From: Setoptus koraiensis
Lineage: Eukaryota > Arthropoda
Direction: 5' to 3'
Length of the DNA: 64,000 nucleotides
NCBI GenBank assembly: GCA_048013815.1
Contig: CM106586.1
Coordinates: 8,370,001 to 8,434,000 of the forward strand
Within the stretch, counting starts at the first letter, position 1. Every line of letters starts with the position of its first letter. Of this stretch, positions 42,144 through 51,200 are shown piece by piece. The translations under genes were made by a program, and so were the position numbers. Below the pieces are notes generated by a model. The model was not told the origin of the DNA. It saw only the letters and a program-made list of their open reading frames with translations, and did not search any database.

Positions 42144-43144
42144 CTTTTTGATTATTATATAGAATTCAAACAATCTGGTGCATTCAAAGTTCTTGCCGAC
42201 GATTATGTAACCTCAGATGCCGGTACAGGAATTGTTCATCAAGCTCCGTACTTTGGTGAAGATGACAATCGTGTTTGTTTGGCCAATGGAGTCATCACTA
42301 AAGATGGCAAAATCGTCTGTCCATTGGATGCTCAAGGCAGATTTACCGATCCAGTGATCGATTTTGTCGGCCAATACATAAAGGATGCTAATAAGAACAT
42401 AATCAAACATTTGAAACAATCAGGCAGGATGTTCAAAGATGCCACAATTAATCACAATTACCCCTTTTGTTGGCGATCTGATACGCCTTTAATTTATCGT
42501 GCAGTGCCTTCTTGGTTTATTCGTGTTGAACAATTCAAAGCAAAATTATTAGAGACAAACCAGAGCACTTACTGGGTTCCAAGTTATGTCAAAGAAAGAC
42601 GTTTCGCTAACTGGCTCAAAGACGCTAGAGATTGGGCAGTTTCCAGAAACCGTTACTGGGGTACTCCGATACCCGTTTGGATCAGTGACGATGGTGAAGA
42701 AGTAGTTTGCATCAGCTCTATTAAAGAGCTTGAAGAGCTCAGTGAGGTGAAGATCACAGACCTACACAGAGAGTTTGTAGATCGCATCACTATACCTTCC
42801 AAGATGGGTAAAGGAGTTCTTAGAAGGGTACCCGAAGTGTTTGACTGCTGGTTCGAGTCTGGATCAATGCCTTATGCACAACAGCATTATCCATTTGAAA
42901 GACAGTTAGAATTTGAAAATAACTTTCCGGCAGACTTCATAGCTGAAGGTATAGATCAAACTAGAGGTTGGTTCTACACATTGCTTGTAATATCAACTGC
43001 TTTGTCAACCAACAGAGAAACCCCCTTTCAAGAATTTGATAGTGAACGGTTTAGTTCTAGCCGGTGACGGTCAAAAGATGAGCAAAAGGAAGAATTACCC
43101 TGACTCATCAGAAGTCATCGAAAAGTATGGAGCTGATGCATTGC
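42142..43144 (+). pseudogene. Partial copy of the isoleucyl-tRNA synthetase gene
   Basis: About 1.0 kb matches the inverse complement of 5574-6572, so it encodes about IleRS residues 299-631, from the editing domain to just past the KMSKR loop. It is highly similar, but has an insertion of about 10 bp near 43005-43015 that breaks the frame, a 3-bp loss inside the KMSKRKK stretch, and substitutions. There is no start, no N-terminal HYGH half and no anticodon-binding domain. The open part (42279-43067) is a remnant, not a gene. Both ends are abrupt: the left joins direct repeat A, the right joins the MLF-like fragment. Confidence 0.95.
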
Positions 43145-43338
43145 TGGTTGCATAAATTGTGATTGATTTCCTCCCCGTTGGGCCTGCATGAGCTGCATGC
43201 CTCCTCCGTTCATCATTTGATTGTTTGCCTCGAGCATACCCATAAATGGTGCAATGGGTCAAATGGGCCATGGCTCATACCGCTCAGGTCTCCGAATGGC
43301 ATCATCATAGAGCGCATCATGTTATCCATGTGATCCAT
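43144..43338 (-). pseudogene. Probable MLF first-exon fragment
   Basis: On the minus strand from the ATG at 43338 the frame reads MDHMDNMMRSMMMPFGDLSG, which resembles the N-terminal region of myeloid leukemia factor proteins (MRxMxxxFxxPFGxDLLS-like). After a one-base shift the neighbouring frame continues with APFMGMLEANNQMMNGG and MQLMQAQRGGNQSQ, again in MLF style. It stops abruptly at the IleRS junction. About 100-150 bp of upstream sequence may have come with it. This is a broken 5' gene end copied from elsewhere in the genome; the MLF name is likely but not certain. Confidence 0.45.
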
Positions 43339-44482
43339 TGTAGCAAAATTTAATTTGTTGTTACAGGCTGTTGATAATTTAAAAATTGATGGCTGGCGTG
43401 ATTGAATGATAATTGAATGTGGCAGCTGGATAAATATACGACGTGATAGATTTGAGTGATAATTAATTAGGTCCAATGCGTCCGTTTAATACAATAGCGT
43501 ATTCATATGCTAGGCACGACAATAAAAATGTTGACACGAATTTTCCCGAATGCGCAGTACTGTGCATATATAACTGGCACTCGATCACGAGGAATATAGA
43601 TATCTGCAGATTGATTGAGAAAAATTGGGCTTAATAGTCGACATCCGATCAGTTGAAAACATTTGATAGTGACATGTTGTTACAGTTTTCGATTCACAAC
43701 TTGTATTCATTTGCCAATGTGATGGGATGGTTCACCTGGGCTACCCTATCGCAAATATGCGGGCCGCTTGCAGCTGCTGTTGTTGGAAATTGGACTCTAC
43801 AAATGTTTGCCTCTGTTGGTCGGATCGGGTGATTACCCTTCATCAACCAATCGCAATCGCACCAATTTGCCTCAGAGAGTTTGTTGCGTTGATCGACAAA
43901 TACAAGTTAGCAAAGACAACTATTCATTGATGACACACCACATATAAACATACTGTATTGTAAAGAAGTGTCATTCACGCTCATACTCTGTCTACACGGA
44001 ATAGAATGCCATCAACAAACAATATGCGACGAGGTTAGGTCGAAACTTTGGATTATAGGACAGGTTATTCAACTTGTATGTGCGTTTGTTTGTTTTTGTA
44101 AATGTTATTTATTCAAATGCTCTCGCTAATCAGTTTAATCACTGGCAAGGTTACTAGTCATGAATCGGCTAAAAATAAAAGGCCATCACACTTGATTTTG
44201 GCAATTTACGTCTACTTGTGGACTGACCCAGATCGTAACTTGCCTACATTGCAAGCTGCGATGCTTTGTTCTTGCGTCGGTGGCTGTTGTCGTTGGCCTC
44301 CAACAACAAAGGAAGACATCCTTATTTCGTCGCAGTTCTTACTCTATTCTGCGTTTGTTTCAAGTCCAAGGTATCAAAAAATGAAGTTGACAAAAGTTTG
44401 ACTGCCTAGAGAAGCGGTGAAAAAGTTGACACATTGAATCAATCTGATACCATCCAGTGTCTGTCTGCGATATCTCATGTTG

Positions 44483-44514
<32 letters not shown>

Positions 44515-45398
44515 AGTGCACAGAAGAAATTTCGTGCCGCCCAATATCCGGTAAGCTTAAGTAGTGGTGTGCTTAGTCATAATCTGGGATGTGGAGTAGA
44601 GAGACAGAAAGATAGAGATCATGGGACAATGATTCTCGTTGGCCATCTCTCGAGCTGGGCAGGGTTTTTACTGTGATGAGATCACCGTCATGACATCTGC
44701 TCGGCGGCGACATTTATGCCGGGCAAGGTTTTGTAGGCGGCTTCAGAGTGTATTCTGCATGCGAATGCTAACTCGGCTCAATACACGGCATGTAACGGCA
44801 TCAATTGATTGTTTGTGTGAAACTGTTAGACCGTCGCATCGACCGTCTGACTGACTCATACTACTCACACGGCCGAAATGTGTCGAAAGATGTTTTATCC
44901 ATTGTCCTCTCGACGAGGATCTCATCCGGAAAGTTGCATAGATGGCGAGAGCGCGATGATTAGGCTCTTTTATCGCACCCTATGTATGTGTATGTATATA
45001 TACACTATGTGTCCTTTGTCGATCAATAAGGATAAACAGCCTGACTTGCTGATCGAGCCACCCAATCTTAATGATGACAAATGCGCACAGAATACATTAG
45101 ATCGTAGGGAGGTTACGTACGTAGATCTTACTCAAAAGTGTGTAGATAGTAAAATAAGGTGCGCAGACAATGACACAAACAGCAAGGTTCGCAAGGTATA
45201 AGAATGATGCAAATATAATAAAAATAATAATGATAACAATTCTAGAGAAACAATGATGATAGCAATGGTGTAATGATGATATAGCCAGTATATACTTTAT
45301 ATATACCAAGGTGCAGTGATGAGATGGATTAATGACAATTATTAGTGCGTTTGGCACCATCCAGTCTGGTGTGTTTGTGCGCATGAGTAAGGTTGTGT
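43339..45398. other. Unassigned sequence inside the patchwork
   Basis: Two kb between the MLF-like fragment and direct repeat B, with a CA tract (44483-44510). A plus-strand frame ending at 45201 has a coding-like stretch (DKQPDLLIEPPNLNDDKCAQN) that could be another gene fragment; I cannot identify it. Frames at 43727-43930 and 44102-44401 look like noise. Confidence 0.4.
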
Positions 45399-45438
45399 AT
45401 GTGAGACAACAACATTCTTCATTCCCATTAGCGAACTC

Positions 45439-45489
<51 letters not shown>

Positions 45490-45674
45490 GCACACGCACA
45501 AACAAACGAACACATCGATGGAAACTACGCATAAAGACAGACAGTACTAGCATTGTGTGTAACACTACTGTGTAATACTGTAGCAACAGTGGTATAGGGT
45601 AGTATGTTTATTCTGTTGGTGACTTTACTAGTGTTGTGAGCTGTAGTGTAAAGATATTAGACGCACACAACGCA
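45399..45674. repeat. Direct repeat B, second copy of the CHMP6 upstream region
   Basis: Same sequence as 41893-42143 with a longer CA tract (45441-45487). It ends at the shared ACGCA and then continues into sequence (GTGAGTGTGC) that may be the original neighbour of the repeat. Together A and B bracket 3.26 kb that includes the IleRS and MLF-like fragments. Confidence 0.92.
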
Positions 45675-46338
45675 GTGAGTGTGCAATAAATTCAGCTGAT
45701 AATATTTTACACACAACGTAATGCTGCTGTACCAGTAGATTGTTTCTCTTCTTCAATATTAATGGTACTCGATGAATCTGCTATACACAATATAAATTGT
45801 TGTCTAGATGATCGATTTACTATTTGCTGATATATATATTATCAATATCAACACAACAATAAAGACATTTCGACCATAAAATATTATCACAATAAAATAG
45901 ATAGAATTATTGTAAGAGAACTATTTGATTTGTTACGAAACCAACAACAATATTCAACAACAATATTTCATTTTGGCCTCTCCTCCTCATTGCACAACAA
46001 TCACGACTACAGCCAGGATATCATAATAATACTTAAATGATATACTAACGGTGACGCAAACAACGCGGTACAAACGACGACGACGACGACGATCACACAA
46101 GCCCATCACCATGATTTGTGGTCGTTTTTTTTGAGAGGCTCAAAAACAAAAATAATTATCAATCCATATACATTATTAGCATTATTATTGTTAGATCCAT
46201 TATCATCTAAAAAAACTACCATCATCGTTGCAACGATTTTTTCCCTCTATTATAACGAAAAAATACAACAACATATAACACAACCTTAGCATCTTTATCA
46301 GACAAGAAACAACAATATAACTAGTATAGGACGCAACC
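45675..46338. other. AT-rich 5' flank of LST-2
   Basis: AT-rich sequence with ACG triplets near 46078-46092 and no open frame of note. It presumably carries the LST-2 promoter and leader. Confidence 0.5.
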
Positions 46339-47973
46339 ATGCTTAGGCGATCATCAAGACCAAGAAATTTGACATTATCAAAAGTAAATCACTGCAGTAG
46401 CGATTCGCTAGTTCGTCTCTACCATGCTGACGCGGAACTCAAAGCCATATCCAACGAATTGGACTCTTTCGATGGTAAAAAAGATCCCGTCCGATGCAAT
46501 CTTCTTGTGAACCAATTGAGGACGGCCCAAGATAAAGTTATTAGCCTACTGTTTCAACTGATGGACGAATGTGGATGTGAGCGGGCCTCGCGCGACTACA
46601 GAATGAAATTCCCTGATGAGATACTGCTGACCGAAGGCTCAGAATCACTCAATGGACAAATCTGGTTTGGTGCCGAGTGCCTATCTGCTGGATCTAACAT
46701 TCTTAACCACCACAAAGAGTCCACCATGCTTAGACCAATGGCAAAAACACTGACCACTCATTTGGACTCTTTGCGAACAGAACTGAGAGAGTTAGTCACC
46801 GATGGATGCAGCATCGCTCGAATAGGCAATAGTTTAATCAAAAAGATGGTCTCTTTTGACCACATATTCGCGACATTCGAATATGAATACGTTCGTACAA
46901 TGCTACCCATAAGAACAGTCGAGGAGATAGAAAAACTGCAAGAGGTCGCTGTTCTATTCAGTGAAACTCTCATTGAATGTGTAAAACGAAAGCTTATCAA
47001 AGAAGAAGACATAGCGGAATTTGAGCCCATAGTTATGATTGCTATACCAAGATTAGCTATTGTTCGAGGACTTCTATACGAAAATGAAAATCCAATTTAT
47101 ATGACAAATAAGAGCAAGATGTCTACTCTTTTCCAACCTTTTCATGGACCTCTTAAATCAATAAGGAAACTACTCAAAGATTTACAGCCAAACGAACTAT
47201 TCATGCTGGAGAAGATGCTAGCAAATGATGAGACTGCTGATGAAAGCAATTCAGTTGCTACAGTAAAAACTGGCCAACAATTAAACGAAAACAATATAAT
47301 GCAGCAACAAGAATTGAATGAATCACTGATGAACGAAATGTTACCTGAAACACCCGAGGATGCTGCCTTCAAGGACTTGTTGTTTAGACAATCTCAGCAA
47401 TTATTACATAGGCTCTTTGTTGCCATTTCTGGTGTTGCTGATCAGCTACAATCCAATTTCGCTAGTGACCTCAGATTTATTCTAAAACACATATTTAGCT
47501 CTGAGTTAAATGGAAAAAATGAAGACGAAGATATCAACTCTCAATCACCCGATAGTCAACCACCAATTGAAGAGGCAGTGGAGGTTCAAGAAATCCCTAT
47601 TGCCACTAATGAAACTAGAGACTTAAATGGCGCATCTAGCTCACCTGACGAACATCAACGTAATTTGAATCATAGCGTTTATAGTGAAGCCCTTGATCGA
47701 CAATCGTCTAGAAGACGTTCTAGAAATTCTTCTAATCGCAATAGAGGAATATTGCACGGACCTCCGATATGGGTACCGGATCAGTTGGCTCAGACCTGTA
47801 GTTGTTGTGATATTGGTTTTAATATATTCAGGCGTCGTCATCATTGTCGAAATTGTGGTCAAATATTCTGCGGCGATTGCTCTAAATATACCATGATTAT
47901 CCCCAGATGGGGCTACAATGGTCCAGTGAGAGTTTGTGAGTCGTGCTACTCCTCGAGAGCCATCGATATGTAA
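46339..47973 (+). CDS. lst-2: LST-2 / ZFYVE28, FYVE-domain endosomal regulator
   Basis: Negative regulator of EGF-receptor signalling; the mono-ubiquitination state of human LST2 controls its recruitment to PI3P-rich endosomes. The 544-residue single-exon product has the conserved N-terminal region (LVRLYHADAELKAISNELDS, KDPVRCNLLVNQLR, LNGQIWFGAECLSAGSNIL, IPRLAIVRGL, STLFQPFHGPLK) and a C-terminal FYVE finger at residues about 478-532. The finger has its three signatures visible: WVPD, RRRHHCRNCG and RVC. Animal orthologues are often 800-1000 residues; the disordered middle is short here. The ATG at 46339 has a good context (CAACC). An AATAAA lies about 250 bp after the stop, close to the convergent neighbour's end. 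Confidence 0.94.
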   Translation: MLRRSSRPRNLTLSKVNHCSSDSLVRLYHADAELKAISNELDSFDGKKDPVRCNLLVNQLRTAQDKVISLLFQLMDECGCERASRDYRMKFPDEILLTEGSESLNGQIWFGAECLSAGSNILNHHKESTMLRPMAKTLTTHLDSLRTELRELVTDGCSIARIGNSLIKKMVSFDHIFATFEYEYVRTMLPIRTVEEIEKLQEVAVLFSETLIECVKRKLIKEEDIAEFEPIVMIAIPRLAIVRGLLYENENPIYMTNKSKMSTLFQPFHGPLKSIRKLLKDLQPNELFMLEKMLANDETADESNSVATVKTGQQLNENNIMQQQELNESLMNEMLPETPEDAAFKDLLFRQSQQLLHRLFVAISGVADQLQSNFASDLRFILKHIFSSELNGKNEDEDINSQSPDSQPPIEEAVEVQEIPIATNETRDLNGASSSPDEHQRNLNHSVYSEALDRQSSRRRSRNSSNRNRGILHGPPIWVPDQLAQTCSCCDIGFNIFRRRHHCRNCGQIFCGDCSKYTMIIPRWGYNGPVRVCESCYSSRAIDM

Positions 47974-48283
47974 TTTTGTAGATAGTACCGAACACAAGTC
48001 TTTACACCTCAAGTAGACTATGATAAATTCCGACACTTTTTCTAATGAAAGATACCTGTATCAAATATTGTTTAGAGTTATGCAACGTTTATGTTGTCTT
48101 ATTCAAGAACATCTACTTCGCCGTATCACCAACAGAATCGACTGTTCTAGATGCTAGATAAAGTATTGTTTGCGCTCCATCACATCTGTTTTGCTAGTAC
48201 GCGGTTTAAGGCAGAAATGTTTTTAATAAATGAATTCAAAACAAGAGATGTATGTAAAATAAAATTCATTTTAAGTTTCTCAT

Positions 48284-51200
48284 TTATACAAATGACGTGA
48301 ATCCGGGCAATGGAGCGCGACTTCCAGCCATATTATCTACAATAATTCTTCCACCGTTAAGATTAACGATTGGACTTTCTAATGCGTCTTTTTGACCTTC
48401 ATCCTCAGTTGTTGTTTTGGCGTTCGATCTATCGGTTGAGTCATAGTCCGCCATTTGTCCCGAAGTGTTTCCGTTAGTTAATGCATTGCTTGATGAGGTC
48501 CCCGGCATGTTCGGAACAAGAGGTATTGATGGAGCTGAGCGTTGGGGCAATTTTGGTTTAGTCTTTCCGCCAACCACGTACGATTTAGCATTCTTCTTCC
48601 AGCCAGCAGTTTGCTGACCACCTCTCAAGGTTCCGTTTACATTGGCATAGTGATTGACAAAATGCTTATTTGCCATATTTACATACTCATCATCCTGTTC
48701 AGAATCAGATTCATCCTCAGGACCAGTACTACTAATCTCACTAGGTTTTTCGGTTAGACTCTCTCCGCTGCTGTCATAATTGGATAAAGCATTTGTCATA
48801 CCTTTGGGGGCAGGCGAGTCCTCGAAAACATCGTCATCCCCTTCTTCATCCGAGTAAGCAACGGACCCGGGATGAGGCCGAGGCGGTGATTTCAAGGTAC
48901 CTAGTCCGTTGACATTCGAAGAGAGAGTAGCATTACTACGACGATGTGATTGTGCAGAATTTTGTGCTAGAAGACCAAAGCCAGGATTGTAATTGTTATC
49001 ATGGTCGTCTATGGTGAATCCAGCATCACCAAGTCTATCTTGGCTTGAACATGATTTAATTGCTTCTTGTTGATATTTGTAACTCTTATTCTGAATGAAA
49101 AGTATCGCTGTTATAATGATGGTGATAACAATACTGAGACACGCGCATAATATCACGAACCAACTCTCACGATAAAATGGCAATGTAACTCTCAGCTCTA
49201 AGTCGGTTGTATAGACTGCAATTGTTGCTGGTGCTCCCCATCCTTCTTTAGTTTTAGCCATTACATTGAATAAGTAATGCTTGTATGGTTCTAAATTGGA
49301 CACTTTCAAAGATCTTTCACCACTTGATAGTTCTTGGGCTGCTAGCTCTTTACTGTTTGGTGCATAGAGTCTATAAGAGACAAGATAGTTTAATATCTCG
49401 CCGTTGGGATTATCTGGTACATCCCATAATATCCTAGCACTAGTCTTAGTCACGGTAGGGTAGGATAGATTCGTTGGAGGGCCTGGCGTTCCCTCTAGTG
49501 TTTGAATATTCAGTACACTACTATAAATTCCGTCCCCGACTGAAGTAACGGCACATATTGCTAAATTGTACATCGTATAGGGTGTGAGGTCACTCAGAGT
49601 TGTTCGTTGCTGCTCAGTTGCATTCGATGAAATAAATTTTTGCTTGGACTCTGACAAAGAAGAATGATGATACCTAATCCTGTATCCTTGAATGACACCG
49701 TTCCTATGAATTTCGGGAACTGGTTCCCAATCTAATTGAATGGAAGTTGGTGTCAGAGAAACGCCGTTAAAGTTTGTGGGGCTTGCTGATGGTACATCCT
49801 CTAAAGTCTTTTCCGTGACCCTGCTAACTGAGCTAGGTCCGACGTCATTCAATGCACATATTTTTATAACATATTCAGTGAACTCCTCTAGATTTTGAAT
49901 TACAAAATCTTCAGCAGATGCATCGATAATGATGGACGAATTTGTTGTTGCGGCCAAGTGTTCAACTGGAGACCAAGTGATATTGTAACCTCGTGGATGG
50001 CCCCTCCAAGCAACTAGTGGAAGAGGAACCCACTGCAGTCTTATAGAGGTAGAGGAGGAACTCTTCGCTTTGAATGCCTCGGGTGGTCTTTCGGGTTGCA
50101 TCTGTAATGTTTGGAAGTCAGGCGATGGACTCGATGGGTTTATACTTCTGCCTACAACATTGGCTGGAATTAAACGAATCCGATATTTGGTAAATGGAAG
50201 AAGATTTCTGACGACGACTGCATCGGCCTGGGTATGATTTGTCGAGACGTAAACTTGTTCCCAAACATTGCTCTGATCTACAATTTGAGCTTCTGCTATC
50301 CATTTTTCTATCGATGCATTCCCATCGAATCCGGGTTTGAATTGGATCATCACCGAAGTTGGGCCGATATTTGAGTACGCTAGGTTGCTGGGTGGTAGTG
50401 GGAGAACAGGTGGTATACTGGTCTGAGTTTGATTTATTTTTACCGGACCCTGACCCATGGCAGTGTGTGCATAGATCCTAAACACATACGGTGTCTGTGG
50501 AGTTAGATCCACAATCTTGGTCTCTAAAACATCGGCAGGAAACTCCCTTGAAATCTTGTTATCCGTGGCTGATGCTTCATAGTATTCTAAAGTATAGTGA
50601 TCCAATAAACCATTAGCCTGTTTCGGAGGTTTCCACAAAATTTTTAGGCTTTTATCAAGAACCTCAGCAAACTCCAGAGATTGAACAGCCTCTGGTATAT
50701 CCTGCTTAGTCTTCACTATAACTACGTTGTCATTTGTAGGACCGTCACCGGCACTGGTAAAACAAGAGACAGATATGTAATAATCCGTGAATGGTGTTAG
50801 ATTATCCATCACATAAGAATGTGTTGATGGAACCGGATTGGGTGTTACAGTGTGCTCTCTCGCTAGCTTAGTTCGAGATGAGTCGTACCATGCTTGCACG
50901 TTATATCCTTGGTTTATTCCATTTATATGTTGCGGAGGAGGTGGGTCCCAGAATATCTTGATGGCTGTAGAGTTCAGCGCCTCAGCCACGACTCTCTGGG
51001 GAGACTTATCCGGTTTACCTTCTTTTGTTCTGACGTAAGTACTTGAACTGAATGGACCTACACCTTTTTCGTTCGCTGCTGCAACTTGAATCTCATAATT
51101 TTGCCATACAATCAGATCATCCAATGTGTAATGCAATTGACTTGCGATGGTCACCTCGTGATCGTACCATTGTTGTATACCCTCATAACCTGCCAACCTA

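Noticed and set aside
42279-43067. A 262-codon plus-strand frame with strong IleRS similarity, as a second synthetase gene
   Set aside because: It lacks the HYGH half and the anticodon-binding domain, is frame-broken near its end, and matches an internal slice of the gene at 4195-7467. It is a fragment.
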